Of a DNA stretch of 64,000 nt, positions 25,879 to 36,216 are shown one piece after another. Location: positions 1 through 64,000 of the forward strand of contig NZ_JACYUD010000007.1 of assembly GCF_014841565.1 (NCBI RefSeq), read 5' to 3'. The notes beneath the pieces are model-generated. The model had not been told where the DNA came from and ran no database searches. It saw only the letters and a program-made list of their open reading frames with translations. This DNA comes from Rhizobium sp. CFBP 8762. GTDB lineage: Bacteria; Pseudomonadota; Alphaproteobacteria; Rhizobiales; Rhizobiaceae. A program made the translations under genes and the position numbers. Each line of letters begins with the position of its first letter. The stretch's first letter is position 1.

Positions 25879-28092
25879 CTATAGAGAATGGGCACCTGTC
25901 TTGGTTTTGAAGTGCGAAAGCCGCTGCTCGAGGTTGACGCATTCCTGTGCCAGACCGGCGCCCGCCGCATTCAACTCCTCGACCATGGCTGCGTTCTGCT
26001 GGGTGGCCTGATCCATATGGTTCACGGCGGTATTCACCTCATTCAGCCCAACAGATTGCTCCTGTGCAGCGGTGGCTATCGCTTCCATATGCGCGTTTAC
26101 GGAAACAACCAGTCGCTCTATCTCGGTCAGCCCTTCGCCGGTATCGCGAACAAGCTTCACACCTTCGCCGACCGCCAAGGCGGAACTTCCGATCAACTGC
26201 TTGATTTCTTTCGCAGCAAGGGCAGAGCGCTGTGCGAGTTCGCGAACTTCCTGGGCAACCACGGCAAAGCCTCGTCCCGCTTCGCCGGCGCGTGCCGCCT
26301 CAACACCCGCGTTGAGCGCCAGGAGGTTGGTCTGAAACGCGATTTCATCAATCACGCCGATAATCTGGCCGATCTGGCGCGAGGAGTCCTCAATGCGTTC
26401 CATGGCGGTTACCGCATCACGAACAATCACGCCGGAATGATCGGCCTTGGCTCGGGTCAAACGTACGGTTTCCCGTGCATCACCGGCGCGCTTGAATGTT
26501 GCGTTTACATTGGCCGTTATCTGCTCCAACGCTGCTGCAGTTTCTTCCAGCGATGACGCCTGTTGCTCTGTGCGTTTTGACAGATCATCGGCAGCCGCGG
26601 ACACTTCCTGAGATCCTCCAATAACCACCGAAACCGATTGTCCGACCGTCGCAAGCGCATCCCGCAATTGGCGAACCGATGTGTTGAAGTCGTGACGGAG
26701 GGATTCAAACTGCTGTCCGAATGATACACGGATTTCACACAGCATATCCCCATTGGACAACCGTTTGAGACCGTTCGCCAAGGCTTCAGTGGCGTGGTTC
26801 AGCCGTTCCTCGGCCTCCGCCTCTGTTCGGCGACGCAGTTCCAGGCTCTCCCGCTCGGCCTGTTGGCGATTGGCAACCGCCTGTTCTTCAAGCTCACGGT
26901 TGCGAAGGCCCGCATTGCGGAACACTTCAACGGATTTCGCCATAGCCCCCAATTCGTCGGCGCGCTGCGTTCCCGTCACCTGCACCGAAAGGTCTCCCGC
27001 GGAAAGCGCAGTCATACACCGCGTCAGCGCACCGATTGGCCGCACGATGCGAAGAAGAATAATGGCAATCCCACCCCCACAGAGCACGAGGGTCAAGACG
27101 AAGACAGCCATGTAGGCGGCGGCGGCGTACGCGGCCTCCCGTCCCATCCTTTCCGCCGTCATGCGCAGTGTGCTCATGGTTTCGGATGCCAGATTGGCAA
27201 CTTCGACCAGAGATGGTGTAACCATGGAGCGCCAGCTTTCCAGCGTCATATTGACGACGCGCCCGGCAGCAAGCTCATTGATGATGTCAGCACGTTGAAC
27301 CGAGAAAGGACCGGTGAAATATGCCTCGTCCGATTTGCGAAACTGTTGTCGCAAGCGCTCCGGTACGAGCGGCTGCTTTATGAGATCGGCAACCGTGGCC
27401 CAGGCATAAGCTGCATTGTCTTCGTACTTCAACAATTGTCGATATTCTGTCTGCGTCAACGGCCGTTTTGACCCGATGGCACCATTCAGCACAATCGCCG
27501 CGCCGCCCCCGAGCGAACGCGCGGACCATGCGAGCGCGCGAATCTGACTGAGTTCGATCAGAGCGGAATCCAGTTGCCGAACCTGCCTGTTAATGGCGAC
27601 CGCGCTCGTTTCCAACGCGGTCAAAAGTTCGCTTCCGCTGGTGAGGATGGTTTCATCAAGGCCTTTCTCGCGTTCAGCGAGCGGCAATGACGTGTTGCGG
27701 TCAATTTTATCCCGGAGTTTCAAAGCGTCGGCGTATCGTTGTTGCACGGTCTCGACGGCGGTAAGAATGGCCGCACGTTTCACGGATACCGTGAGCGCCT
27801 TCACTTTTCCCATGCTTGCATCTACTTTTAAACGGGCAGCTTGCACCGATGCAATCACGGGACCGTTTTCCGGGTTGGGAAGCCGGATGGCAGATGCGCC
27901 ATCCCCGCGCTCCAATCGGAAGCTGAGCAGGACTTCATAGAGCGCCTGATCCAGCGACACCAAATGTGCCACCTCGGACAAGTCGGTCGCGCGTTTGGCC
28001 GATGAGAGTGTCAGATTTCCAACCAGATAGGCCAGTGCAATGCTGAACACCAGAAATATGCCGATCAGTGTATTGCGAATGCTAAAAATCAT
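25879..28092 (-). CDS. Methyl-accepting chemotaxis protein (large sensor)
   Basis: A 737-residue chemoreceptor. TM1 lies at about 8-28, a long periplasmic domain (about 300 residues, mostly helical) follows, and TM2 is at about 325-350. HAMP elements ([11 protein letters not shown] and a second [11 protein letters not shown]) follow, then the signalling hairpin with [20 protein letters not shown]. Unlike the receptor at 5207 it lacks a C-terminal xWxxF pentapeptide, ending KTGAHSL. Its HAMP-to-tip region is closely related to the first receptor, so the two differ mainly in the sensor. Confidence 0.95.
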   Translation of the reverse strand: MIFSIRNTLIGIFLVFSIALAYLVGNLTLSSAKRATDLSEVAHLVSLDQALYEVLLSFRLERGDGASAIRLPNPENGPVIASVQAARLKVDASMGKVKALTVSVKRAAILTAVETVQQRYADALKLRDKIDRNTSLPLAEREKGLDETILTSGSELLTALETSAVAINRQVRQLDSALIELSQIRALAWSARSLGGGAAIVLNGAIGSKRPLTQTEYRQLLKYEDNAAYAWATVADLIKQPLVPERLRQQFRKSDEAYFTGPFSVQRADIINELAAGRVVNMTLESWRSMVTPSLVEVANLASETMSTLRMTAERMGREAAYAAAAYMAVFVLTLVLCGGGIAIILLRIVRPIGALTRCMTALSAGDLSVQVTGTQRADELGAMAKSVEVFRNAGLRNRELEEQAVANRQQAERESLELRRRTEAEAEERLNHATEALANGLKRLSNGDMLCEIRVSFGQQFESLRHDFNTSVRQLRDALATVGQSVSVVIGGSQEVSAAADDLSKRTEQQASSLEETAAALEQITANVNATFKRAGDARETVRLTRAKADHSGVIVRDAVTAMERIEDSSRQIGQIIGVIDEIAFQTNLLALNAGVEAARAGEAGRGFAVVAQEVRELAQRSALAAKEIKQLIGSSALAVGEGVKLVRDTGEGLTEIERLVVSVNAHMEAIATAAQEQSVGLNEVNTAVNHMDQATQQNAAMVEELNAAGAGLAQECVNLEQRLSHFKTKTGAHSL

Positions 28093-28234
28093 ACCTGAAA
28101 TGCCCCCCTAAAAACTAAAGGCAGCCTAATTTAGAGGACACTAAATATTCGTTAAGTGATTCTTTCAAAAGCTCTTGGACGTTGCAGATTGTCAACCATC
28201 GCAACGCAGCGTGCGGCAAACAAATCGCTTACAC

Positions 28235-28248
28235 TTGATCCTGCTCAA
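28235..28248 (+). promoter_or_regulatory. FNR/FnrN-type box upstream of hemN
   Basis: TTGATCCTGCTCAA matches the anaerobox TTGAT-N4-ATCAA at nine of ten fixed positions. It lies 69 bases before the hemN start, a suitable place for activation under low oxygen. Confidence 0.7.
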
Positions 28249-28316
28249 CTCTTCAATCGGGTCTTGCGGTAATCTGGGCTAAACATCAAACGTAGTTGGC
28301 CAAAAGGGAAGCCTCC

Positions 28317-29666
28317 ATGCAGACGCTGATTGAGAAATATGGCGAGGCGCGCCTGCCGCGGTATACAAGCTATCCCACTGCACCCACATTCTCCCCAGTG
28401 GTCGGCGCAAGCACTTATGCCGACTGGCTGGCACACATCCCCAAGAATGCCCCTGTTTCGCTGTACATTCATATCCCGTTCTGCCGGGCAATGTGCTGGT
28501 ACTGCGGGTGTCACACGACGATTACCAGCCGTGACAAACCTATTCTCGATTACATCGACACCGTGAGTGCTGAAATTCGCATGGTGCGTGAACAACTGGG
28601 TGCCGAGGTTTCATGCGGACATATTCATTTCGGTGGTGGCACGCCAACGGTCATGCCGCCAGAGGCCTTCCGGCGGCTGAGTGCCATTCTCGCCCAGAAC
28701 TTCATCTTTACACCGACCACCGAAATCGCGGTTGAGATCGACCCCCGGACGTTGACACTGCCCATGGTTGAGGCGTTGCAAGATGGCGGCGTTACCCGCG
28801 CCAGTCTGGGTGTGCAAAGCTTTGATCCACGCGTGCAGAGAGCCATAAACCGGTTGCAGAGCGAACAACAGACACAGGAAGCGGTGACGCACCTGCGTCA
28901 TGTCGGCATTGAGAACATCAGCTTTGACCTGATCTACGGACTGCCTTTGCAAACGGTCGAGTCCTGCGTTGCGACGGCACAGGCGGCTGTGACCATGCGG
29001 CCGGATCGTTTCTCCGTGTTTGGTTACGCCCATGTTCCGTCTTTCAAGCAGCACCAGACGCTGATTGATGAAATGACACTTCCGGGCGCGATAGAGCGCA
29101 GTGAACAGGCAGAAGCGATTGCTGCAACGCTGGAAGCGGCGGGCTATGTTCGCATCGGCCTCGATCACTACGCGCTTCCCGACGATGAGATGGTTCTGGC
29201 CCAGAAGGCGGGACGCTTGCACCGGAATTTTCAGGGTTACACGACCGATGTCTGCCAAACGTTAATCGGCTTTGGCGCGTCTGCCATTGGCCGCACGCCG
29301 TCCGGGTTCGTCCAGAATGAAGTCCCGCCGGGGGTCTACAGGCGTCAGATCGGCAGCGGACAACTTGCGACAACGAAAGGGTATCAACTGACGCCTGAGG
29401 ACACGATGCGGGCGGAGCTGATCGAACGCCTGATGTGCGACTTCAAGGCTGATGTGGATAGAATTGCCAGCGCGCACGGCTTTGATTCCGCCATGCTGCT
29501 GAATGGAAACCACCGTCTTGCCATGCTGGAAGACGATGGAGTAATCAGCCTGAGCAATGGTGTTCTGGCCGTGCGGCCGGATCACCGTTTCATCATTCGC
29601 GCCGTTGCCGCTTGCTTTGATGCCCATCTCCAGCCATCCGGTCGCGCCCACAGCAAAGCAGCGTGA
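28317..29666 (+). CDS. hemN: Oxygen-independent coproporphyrinogen III oxidase
   Basis: A 449-residue radical SAM enzyme that decarboxylates coproporphyrinogen III to protoporphyrinogen IX without oxygen. The iron-sulfur motif CRAMCWYCGC (Cys56, 60, 63, 65) has the extra fourth Cys typical of HemN, and YTSYPTAP precedes it. FGGGTPT and VEIDPRT follow as expected. Start ATG 28317 is favoured over an in-frame TTG at 28296 by family length. An FNR-type box upstream fits low-oxygen expression. It is convergent with the biotin carboxylase gene, three bases apart. Confidence 0.95.
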   Translation: MQTLIEKYGEARLPRYTSYPTAPTFSPVVGASTYADWLAHIPKNAPVSLYIHIPFCRAMCWYCGCHTTITSRDKPILDYIDTVSAEIRMVREQLGAEVSCGHIHFGGGTPTVMPPEAFRRLSAILAQNFIFTPTTEIAVEIDPRTLTLPMVEALQDGGVTRASLGVQSFDPRVQRAINRLQSEQQTQEAVTHLRHVGIENISFDLIYGLPLQTVESCVATAQAAVTMRPDRFSVFGYAHVPSFKQHQTLIDEMTLPGAIERSEQAEAIAATLEAAGYVRIGLDHYALPDDEMVLAQKAGRLHRNFQGYTTDVCQTLIGFGASAIGRTPSGFVQNEVPPGVYRRQIGSGQLATTKGYQLTPEDTMRAELIERLMCDFKADVDRIASAHGFDSAMLLNGNHRLAMLEDDGVISLSNGVLAVRPDHRFIIRAVAACFDAHLQPSGRAHSKAA

Positions 29667-29669
29667 AGG

Positions 29670-31394
29670 CTAGAATTTGAACAGCACCTCACCGGCTTGA
29701 ACATAGGCGCCTTCTTCCACGCATACAGAAACGGTCCCCGCTTTTGGCGCAAGGATCTGTGTTTCCATCTTCATGGCTTCCATCACGCCCAGAAGATCGC
29801 CCTCCGACACGCTGGCTCCATCCTTAACGTTCAAAGATTGGACGGTGCCGGACACAGGCGCGGATACGGCGTTGTCATCAACCTTAGCGGCAACACCCCC
29901 CTGTGCCGATGCGGCATGGTTAACCGACCCAAGACCAGACAGCAGCGAAGCCGGAAGGCCGACGCTCACGCGCTTACCGTCAATTTCCAGATAGGTGCGA
30001 ACCAGCGACGCATCCTCGCTCGGCTGCGGTCGCTCCATAGCGTCCAGTGTGGTGGCAAAGTCGGTTTCGATCCAGCGCGTGTGGACTTTGAAACCATTGG
30101 TGCCGACGAAATCGTCCGACTCCACGGCGGCCCGGTGGAATGGCAGCACTGTCGCCACACCCTCGATGCGGAATTCTTTCAGGGCGCGCCGGGCACGGCG
30201 GAGTGCCTGCTCGCGATCCGCACCGGTCACAATCAGCTTGGCCACCAGCGAGTCAAAGACGCCAGGTATCGTGGAGCCGCTGACAACGCCGCTGTCCAGC
30301 CGCACCCCCGGACCGGATGGCGGATCAAACACAATAATGGTACCAGGCGTGGGCAGGAAACCTCGTCCGGGGTCTTCGGCATTGATACGAAATTCAATGG
30401 AATGGCCACGAAGCGCGGGCGTCTCCAGCACGCGAAGCGGCAGGCCTTCGGCGATGCGAAACTGCTCGATGACCAGATCGATTCCTGTGGTCTCTTCTGT
30501 CACCGGGTGCTCCACCTGGAGCCGCGTGTTCACCTCCAGAAACGAAATGGTTCCATCAACACCCAGCAGGAACTCGACCGTTCCCGCGCCGGTATACCCG
30601 GCAGCCGCACAGATTGCCTTTGCCGAAGCATGAATTTTCTGGCGCTGCTCGTCGCTCAGGAACGGCGCAGGCGCTTCCTCGATCAGCTTCTGATTGCGCC
30701 GTTGCGCGGAGCAATCTCGGGTTCCGAGCACCAGCACGTTTCCGTGCTGATCGGCCAGCACCTGCGCCTCTATATGGCGCGGGCGGTCCAGAAAACGCTC
30801 CAGAAAACACTCGCCCCGACCGAAGGCAGCGGTCGCCTCCCGCACGGCGGACTCGTAGAGGTCGGCAACCTCCTCCATTTTCCACGCGACTTTCAATCCT
30901 CGTCCACCACCGCCATGGGCTGCCTTGATGGCAACCGGCAGGCCGTGTTCCCGCGCAAAGGCCGTAACCTCTGCGGCAGACGAGACCGGGCCTTCCGTTC
31001 CCGCAACCAGCGGTGCCCCGACGCTCAGCGCAATGCGGCGGGCTTCGACCTTGTCGCCCAACGCACTGATGACCTTGGGATCGGGGCCAATCCACGTTAA
31101 TCCCGCATCGATCACGGCCTCGGCAAATTCTGCCCGTTCCGACAGAAAGCCATAGCCGGGATGAACGGCATCGGCGCCCGAACGCTTCGCGATATCAATC
31201 AATTTTTGAATATCAAGGTATGTCTCGGCGGGGCGAACACCATCCAGCCCATAGGCTTCATCCGCCAGCCGGACGAACAGCGCATCCTGATCCGGGTCGG
31301 CATAGACGGCCACCGACTGAAGACCATAATCGCTGCATGCGCGGATGATACGAACTGCGATTTCTCCGCGATTGGCAATGAGCACTTTTTGCAT
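29670..31394 (-). CDS. Biotin carboxylase-BCCP fusion linked to 5-oxoprolinase genes
   Basis: A 574-residue protein with a full biotin carboxylase (start [20 protein letters not shown]-grasp loop GGGGRGLKV; active-site block [15 protein letters not shown]). After a linker comes a biotinyl domain with EAMKMET; the biotinylated Lys is near residue 541. No carboxyltransferase gene of the acyl-CoA type is adjacent. The upstream gene is a PxpB-PxpC (KipI-KipA) fusion, homologous to the carboxyltransferase domain of urea carboxylase. The two may therefore form a split urea-carboxylase-like enzyme. ATG 31394 matches family starts; a longer in-frame extension upstream lies in a repeat. Confidence 0.88.
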   Translation of the reverse strand: MQKVLIANRGEIAVRIIRACSDYGLQSVAVYADPDQDALFVRLADEAYGLDGVRPAETYLDIQKLIDIAKRSGADAVHPGYGFLSERAEFAEAVIDAGLTWIGPDPKVISALGDKVEARRIALSVGAPLVAGTEGPVSSAAEVTAFAREHGLPVAIKAAHGGGGRGLKVAWKMEEVADLYESAVREATAAFGRGECFLERFLDRPRHIEAQVLADQHGNVLVLGTRDCSAQRRNQKLIEEAPAPFLSDEQRQKIHASAKAICAAAGYTGAGTVEFLLGVDGTISFLEVNTRLQVEHPVTEETTGIDLVIEQFRIAEGLPLRVLETPALRGHSIEFRINAEDPGRGFLPTPGTIIVFDPPSGPGVRLDSGVVSGSTIPGVFDSLVAKLIVTGADREQALRRARRALKEFRIEGVATVLPFHRAAVESDDFVGTNGFKVHTRWIETDFATTLDAMERPQPSEDASLVRTYLEIDGKRVSVGLPASLLSGLGSVNHAASAQGGVAAKVDDNAVSAPVSGTVQSLNVKDGASVSEGDLLGVMEAMKMETQILAPKAGTVSVCVEEGAYVQAGEVLFKF

Positions 31395-31413
31395 GGGGGT
31401 ATCCTCGAACCTT

Positions 31414-31476
31414 GAGCATTTCCAGTAAAAGCGGCGTCGCTTGCGCGTCTGGACAATGCGATAAAACAAGACATTA
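31414..31476. repeat. Interspersed palindromic repeat, copy B, overlapping a gene end
   Basis: It begins GAGCATTTCCAGTAAAAGCG, has CGCTTGCGCGTCTGGACAATGCG in the middle, then ATAAAACAAG, and ends TTAGAGC. This is the common rhizobial intergenic element. Its right end overlaps the stop codon and last Leu codon of the PxpBC gene (read on the minus strand). Confidence 0.75.
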
Positions 31477-33081
31477 GAGCATCTTGGACTTTTGGGCGGC
31501 AACGATATCGGCGAAGGGGCCGATGGGGCGGAAACGGATCTGGGCGTTCACGGGAATCTGTCCCGCCAGATCGAGGTGGTATTCGGCAACCGCGCCTATA
31601 ACCGGATAACCGCCAGTCAGGGGATGATCGGCCAGAAACAGCACCGGTTGGCCGCTATGGGGAATCTGGATCGCGCCCGTCGCCGTGCCCTCGCTCGGCA
31701 GTTCTGCTTTGTCCTTGCGTTCAATCGCAACATCACCGCTTAAGCGAATGCCAACGCGGTTGGACTGGGGTGTAACCCGCCAAAGCTGACGGGTCAGGGT
31801 ATCCAGTCCTTTTTGTGTGAACCAGTCCGTGCGGGGGCCCAGTACGACATCCAGCGTGACGATGTCATCGGCTGCGGGCAGTTCAAAAGCCCGGCTTTCA
31901 TGGAGGGACACGCTCGACAAGCCCTCCGTTTCGCCGCGCAGCTCAAGGCTGCGGCCAGCCGTTACGGCCTCCGGGCCAACCGCTGCCAGCGTGTCCGTAG
32001 CAGCACTGCCAAGCACAGGTGCGACCTTGAAACCGCCGCGGACGGAAAGATACATCCGCATGCCCTTTTCCGGCTGGCCGAAGCTGACAATATCTCCCGG
32101 TTCCAGCGAAATGGGAGTGTAGGGCAAGGCTTGCAGGCTATGGCAATCGGTCTTGATGGTAACGGCACAGGCTGCACCGGTTACGGCAATGACCGTGCGG
32201 GCGTGACATTCGAACGAAAAGCCGCCAAGCGTCAGTTCCAGACAGGGCGTGTCGAGCGGGTTGCCAACAATTCGGTTGGCAGAATTGAACGCTGACTGGT
32301 CCAGCGCACCGGAGGCCGAAACGCCCTGGCCCGTTTGCCCGAACCGCCCCAGATCCTGAAACAGTGCCGGCATGGGCGCGCTGAGCACTTTGAAATGAGG
32401 GGCGTCGTCAGCCACGACAGCAGCGACAGCCTTTGGGGAAGGTGCTGGAATATGAAACTGCGCTCCGGGCTTGTCCATATCAATGAAGCGAACACGATAA
32501 CCGGGCTGAAACAACGCGCCCGGATCACGGTCGATATCCCACATCTTGACGGGCGTGGTGCCGATAATCTGCCAGCCGCCGGGGCTGTTTTGCGGGTACA
32601 CGCCGCTGAACGCACCGGCCAAAGCAACCGATCCGGCGGGAATGCGTGTGCGCGGGCTTTGACGGCGTGGCACATGCAAGGCGGTATCCCCACCCACCAG
32701 ATAGCCGAAACCGGGGGCAAACCCGCAGAACGCCACCGTAAACTCGCTGTCCGTATGACGACGGATGACGTCCTCAACCGTCAGCCCCGTCAACTCCGCC
32801 ACGTCGCGCAAGTCTTCGCCATCATAGCGCACGGGGATTTCCACAAGTTGAGAGGCTGATTCAACGCGGCCGGAAATATCCCGGTCTGCAAGCGTAGCGG
32901 CGAGTTGCTCCGCTGGCAAAATTTCCGGGCGAAACCGGATCATTAGCGTGCGCGCTGCCGGCACCGTTTCTTCGACCCCGTCAATCGGCTCCGCCTGAAG
33001 CGATGCAAACAGCGCCAATGTTTCATCGAGATCGGCGAGTTCGACGAGAATGGAGGTCAGGCTGACGGTAAGAAAACGCAT
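31474..33081 (-). CDS. 5-oxoprolinase subunits B and C, fused (KipI-KipA type)
   Basis: A 535-residue fusion. Residues 1-215 are PxpB/KipI-like ([11 protein letters not shown] and [11 protein letters not shown]). Residues 235-535 are PxpC/KipA-like ([20 protein letters not shown], then ANRIVGN). With PxpA these form the ATP-dependent 5-oxoprolinase that opens pyroglutamate to glutamate, as shown for the B. subtilis and E. coli systems. The start ATG 33081 has GAGGTGA upstream; it lies seven bases after the DUF1445 gene. The last codons lie inside a repeat element (Leu plus stop), so the C-terminus may be altered. Confidence 0.93.
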   Translation of the reverse strand: MRFLTVSLTSILVELADLDETLALFASLQAEPIDGVEETVPAARTLMIRFRPEILPAEQLAATLADRDISGRVESASQLVEIPVRYDGEDLRDVAELTGLTVEDVIRRHTDSEFTVAFCGFAPGFGYLVGGDTALHVPRRQSPRTRIPAGSVALAGAFSGVYPQNSPGGWQIIGTTPVKMWDIDRDPGALFQPGYRVRFIDMDKPGAQFHIPAPSPKAVAAVVADDAPHFKVLSAPMPALFQDLGRFGQTGQGVSASGALDQSAFNSANRIVGNPLDTPCLELTLGGFSFECHARTVIAVTGAACAVTIKTDCHSLQALPYTPISLEPGDIVSFGQPEKGMRMYLSVRGGFKVAPVLGSAATDTLAAVGPEAVTAGRSLELRGETEGLSSVSLHESRAFELPAADDIVTLDVVLGPRTDWFTQKGLDTLTRQLWRVTPQSNRVGIRLSGDVAIERKDKAELPSEGTATGAIQIPHSGQPVLFLADHPLTGGYPVIGAVAEYHLDLAGQIPVNAQIRFRPIGPFADIVAAQKSKML

Positions 33082-33088
33082 CTTCACC

Positions 33089-33877
33089 TCACGCGTGGTA
33101 GGCGGAATCGGGAATGTCCGTAATGAACATATGACCGGGGGCATGGGTTATGGCAAACGGAACGCCCGAAGCCATGACGGCAGCCTGTGGCGTGACGCCA
33201 CACGCCCAGAACACGGGAACTTCGCCCGGCTCAATGCGGACCGCGTCGCCGAAATCCGGTTTTGCGAGGTCTAAGATGCCAATTTGATGCGGCTCGCCGA
33301 CGTGCACCGGCGCACCATGAACTGCCGGAAATCGCCCGGAAATCGTGGCGGCATCGGCGACGCGCGACGCAGGGATAGGCCGCATGGAAACGACCATATT
33401 GCCGTGAAGCCGTCCCGCTGGTCGGCAGGGCTGGTTGGTCAGATACATCGGCACGTTGGTCTTATCCGCCATATGGCGGATTTCAATACCTGCCTCCACC
33501 ATCGGCGTTTCAAATGTAAAACTGCAACCAATCAGGAAGGCAACCAGATCGTCACGCTCGGCCCAGGCTTGTGTCGCATCGGCTGTTTCTTCTGCCAGCG
33601 TTCCATCGCGCCAGATACGGTACAGAGGAAGGTCCGTCCGCAAATCCGCGCCGGGTGCCAGAACTGTGGTGGGTGACCCCGGGTCAGACACATCCAGCAC
33701 CGGGCAGGGCTTGGGATTGCGCTGCGCATAAAGCAGAAAATCAAAAGCCCAGTCGCGTGGCAAAACAATCATATTTGCCTGCGTCAGGCCCGGCGCGACG
33801 CCGGATGTGGGTGCAACCAAACCCTTGCGATAGGTCGCCCGTGCAGCGCGGGCCGCCTCAACATATGCGTTTGTCAT
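33089..33877 (-). CDS. DUF1445 / D-glutamate cyclase-like hydro-lyase
   Basis: A 262-residue member of the YcsI/DUF1445 family, to which mammalian D-glutamate cyclase belongs. Characteristic segments are [16 protein letters not shown] near the N-terminus, [10 protein letters not shown], and the end with [11 protein letters not shown] and [12 protein letters not shown]-glutamate cyclase converts D-glutamate to 5-oxo-D-proline, which fits an operon for 5-oxoproline handling. It lies between PxpA and PxpBC, nine and seven bases from them, as in the ycsI-kip arrangement of Bacillus. Confidence 0.85.
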   Translation of the reverse strand: MTNAYVEAARAARATYRKGLVAPTSGVAPGLTQANMIVLPRDWAFDFLLYAQRNPKPCPVLDVSDPGSPTTVLAPGADLRTDLPLYRIWRDGTLAEETADATQAWAERDDLVAFLIGCSFTFETPMVEAGIEIRHMADKTNVPMYLTNQPCRPAGRLHGNMVVSMRPIPASRVADAATISGRFPAVHGAPVHVGEPHQIGILDLAKPDFGDAVRIEPGEVPVFWACGVTPQAAVMASGVPFAITHAPGHMFITDIPDSAYHA

Positions 33878-33885
33878 GGCAGACC

Positions 33886-34653
33886 TCAGCTGTGGGAATG
33901 GAACGAACGGATGGCGATGCCATCGGCCTCGAAGCGACGACGAATTTCCTGCGCGATGGCAACCGCGCCCGGACTGTCCCCATGCACGCAGATGGACTGC
34001 GCTTCGATCTGGATCACACTGCCATCGATCGCTTCCAGCGTGCCGGTGCGTGCAAGCTGCACCATGCGCTCCGCAATCTGGCCTGCATCATGCAGCACGG
34101 CACCGGCCTCGCGACGAGACACAAGCTGCCCCTGCGACGTGTAGGCCCGGTCTGCAAAGGCCTCGGCAACGACCGCAAGCCCCGCTTTGCGCGCCAGATC
34201 AAGGATCGGCGCATTCGCCAGTCCCATGAGCACCAGCGAGGGATCAATTGCCTTGATCCCGTCAATGACCGCCTGCCCTTGTTTCGCATCGTTGGCGATC
34301 CGATTGTACAGTGCGCCATGCGGCTTGACGTAGCGCACGGATGTGCCCGCTGCGGCCGCTATGCCTTTCAGCGCGCCGATCTGATAGATAACATCGGCAA
34401 TCAGGTCTTCGCTCGTCACATCCAGATCGCGGCGGCCAAAGCCGACGCGGTCCGGGTAGGACACATGGGCACCGACGACCACACCTTTATCGGCAGCCGC
34501 CTTGACCGTGCGGTAGATACCAGCGGGGTCTCCCGCATGAAATCCACAGGCAATGTTGGCGCTGGACACGATGGCAAGCATAGCCGCATCGTCCCCCATG
34601 CCCCACGCGCCATAACTTTCGCCGAGATCACTGTTGAGATCGATCACTGTCAT
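33886..34653 (-). CDS. pxpA: 5-oxoprolinase subunit A (LamB/YcsF family)
   Basis: A 255-residue PxpA. The N-terminus [18 protein letters not shown] and the motif [10 protein letters not shown] are the family signature, followed by [13 protein letters not shown] and VKPHGALYN. The His and Asp residues in these blocks line the active site. It is the second gene of the five-gene operon, 66 bases after the transporter stop, with a repeat in the gap. Confidence 0.95.
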   Translation of the reverse strand: MTVIDLNSDLGESYGAWGMGDDAAMLAIVSSANIACGFHAGDPAGIYRTVKAAADKGVVVGAHVSYPDRVGFGRRDLDVTSEDLIADVIYQIGALKGIAAAAGTSVRYVKPHGALYNRIANDAKQGQAVIDGIKAIDPSLVLMGLANAPILDLARKAGLAVVAEAFADRAYTSQGQLVSRREAGAVLHDAGQIAERMVQLARTGTLEAIDGSVIQIEAQSICVHGDSPGAVAIAQEIRRRFEADGIAIRSFHSHS

Positions 34654-34664
34654 GTCTCGTTCCT

Positions 34665-34725
34665 TCTACCAGGCATTTTCGTTTTGACACATTGTCCAAA
34701 CGTAAAAGCGATGCCGCATTTAACC
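34665..34725. repeat. Interspersed palindromic repeat, copy C (inverted)
   Basis: Read on the minus strand it gives GCATCGCTTTTACGTTTGGA then CAATGTGTCAAAACG, matching the core of copy B in the opposite orientation. It sits between the transporter and pxpA genes and may overlap the last codons of the transporter. Confidence 0.6.
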
Positions 34726-35973
34726 AAGCAGGCTGAAAATCGCGCCGACGGACTTGTAGGCCATGTACCAGGTCAGAACGCAGGTCAGCACACCCAGGAT
34801 CAACAGCCAGCGCGGATAGTGATAACCATGCATGAGGTCGGCACGCTTCCAGGCGGCATACATAAAGATCGACAGGCCGATGGGTAATACAAGGCCGTTC
34901 AATCCGCCTACGAACACCAGCATGGCTGCGGGCGGCGTGGTGATCAGCAGATAGCACACCAGCGAAAACGCGATGAAACCAACCGTAGACAGGTTGCGCT
35001 GACGATCGCTCATGTTCGGCTTGAACGCAGTCAGGAACGACACGGAGGTGTAGGCAGCGCCGATGATGCTGGTAAGTGCCGACGCTAGGAAAACCGCACC
35101 GAAAATGCGGAAACCGATATCGCCGGACGCCGCACGGAACGCCTGGCCCGCAGGGTTTGCGCCCTGGCTGGAGAGATCAATGACGACCCCGCTTGCAACG
35201 ACCCCAAGAATGGCCAGAAACAGAATATATCGCAGGACGCCGGTGATCGCGATGCCGCTGAACGCAGCGCGATTGACTGCACCAATGTTTTCCACGCCGA
35301 CCATGCCCTTATCCAGCAGCCGATGGGCTCCGGCATAGGTGATGTATCCACCGACCGTACCGCCGACGATGGTGGTTATGGTCAGAAAATCCATCGTATC
35401 GGGCAGGAAGGTTTGGCGGAAAGCCTCCGCGACAGGCGGGCCGGAGACAATCGCCGCGTAGAGGATCAGCGCCAGCTTGACGAACGCGGCGACAAACACA
35501 ACGCGGTCCATGGCTATTCCGGCGCGCCGTGACACGAAGATACCAATTGCCGCCAGCGCGCCGATTGCGCCGCCAATTTTTGGATCGAGGTCGATCATGG
35601 CATTAAAGCCAAGTCCCGCCCCGCCGATATTACCGATGTTGAAAAACAGCCCGCCGATGATGACCAGAACAGCCAAAAGGTAACCAGACCCCGGTATGGC
35701 GGCGTTAGCAATCGCTGGCGCGCGCATGCGGGTGATGGTGACGATACGCCAGATATTGGCCTGAACGACAAAATCGATCAAAATGGAAATGAGAATCGCA
35801 AAGGCGAAGGCCGCACCCAGCTTGACGGTGAAGTTGGCCGTCTGGGTTATAAAGCCCGGACCGACCGCCGACATGGACATCAGGAACATGGCCGATAGCA
35901 ACGCGGTCCGCTGATTCTTTTTTCGCTTTGCGGCATCAGTCTGCGCGCTGTCAGCGAGTGTCTGTTTTTCCAT
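34720..35973 (-). CDS. NRAMP-like transporter lacking the metal-binding motifs
   Basis: A 417-residue membrane protein of about 11 segments in the NRAMP (MntH) superfamily, similar in setting to Bacillus YcsG. Where metal transporters have Asp-Pro-Gly-Asn in TM1, this has SAVGPGFITQ, so the metal-binding Asp and Asn are absent. In TM6 the Met-Pro-His motif is replaced by GGYITYAGAHRLLDK. It is therefore unlikely to move Mn2+ and more likely carries 5-oxoproline or a related acid, judging by its operon. It is the first gene of the operon, divergent from the GntR regulator. Confidence 0.85.
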   Translation of the reverse strand: MEKQTLADSAQTDAAKRKKNQRTALLSAMFLMSMSAVGPGFITQTANFTVKLGAAFAFAILISILIDFVVQANIWRIVTITRMRAPAIANAAIPGSGYLLAVLVIIGGLFFNIGNIGGAGLGFNAMIDLDPKIGGAIGALAAIGIFVSRRAGIAMDRVVFVAAFVKLALILYAAIVSGPPVAEAFRQTFLPDTMDFLTITTIVGGTVGGYITYAGAHRLLDKGMVGVENIGAVNRAAFSGIAITGVLRYILFLAILGVVASGVVIDLSSQGANPAGQAFRAASGDIGFRIFGAVFLASALTSIIGAAYTSVSFLTAFKPNMSDRQRNLSTVGFIAFSLVCYLLITTPPAAMLVFVGGLNGLVLPIGLSIFMYAAWKRADLMHGYHYPRWLLILGVLTCVLTWYMAYKSVGAIFSLLG

Positions 35974-36053
35974 GGATTGGCTCCAATTGTACGCGACCCG
36001 CCCCTCGCGGATGCTTTATGGCACAATCATGTCGAGTTTCCGGACAATGTCAA

Positions 36054-36068
36054 TATTGTTCAACAATA
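36054..36068. promoter_or_regulatory. Candidate GntR operator
   Basis: A 15-base perfect inverted repeat TATTGTTCAACAATA between the divergent transporter operon and GntR gene, 81 bases before the operon start. The TTGTT-C-AACAA form suits a FadR-type GntR dimer. Confidence 0.6.
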
Positions 36069-36216
36069 CTTCCATATCGTTCTTTCAAAGTGATGATTCA
36101 TCAGGCAGTGTGCATATAATTTAACCAGTAATATTGTGCTATGCTGATATCCTTTGCTGTGGCATATCGACCGCGCGGTATGCGGTGTACTGAATGTGTT
36201 GCAGAGCGGGGGCGTG

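Noticed and set aside
29697-31100. 467-codon open frame on the plus strand opposite the biotin carboxylase
   Set aside because: No domain seen; the minus-strand protein is a clear carboxylase-BCCP.
33571-34887. 438-codon open frame on the plus strand across DUF1445 and pxpA
   Set aside because: It spans two genes with strong motifs on the other strand and has no signature of its own.
34720-35973. Annotation as manganese transporter MntH
   Set aside because: Metal-binding residues of TM1 and TM6 are absent, and the operon concerns 5-oxoproline.
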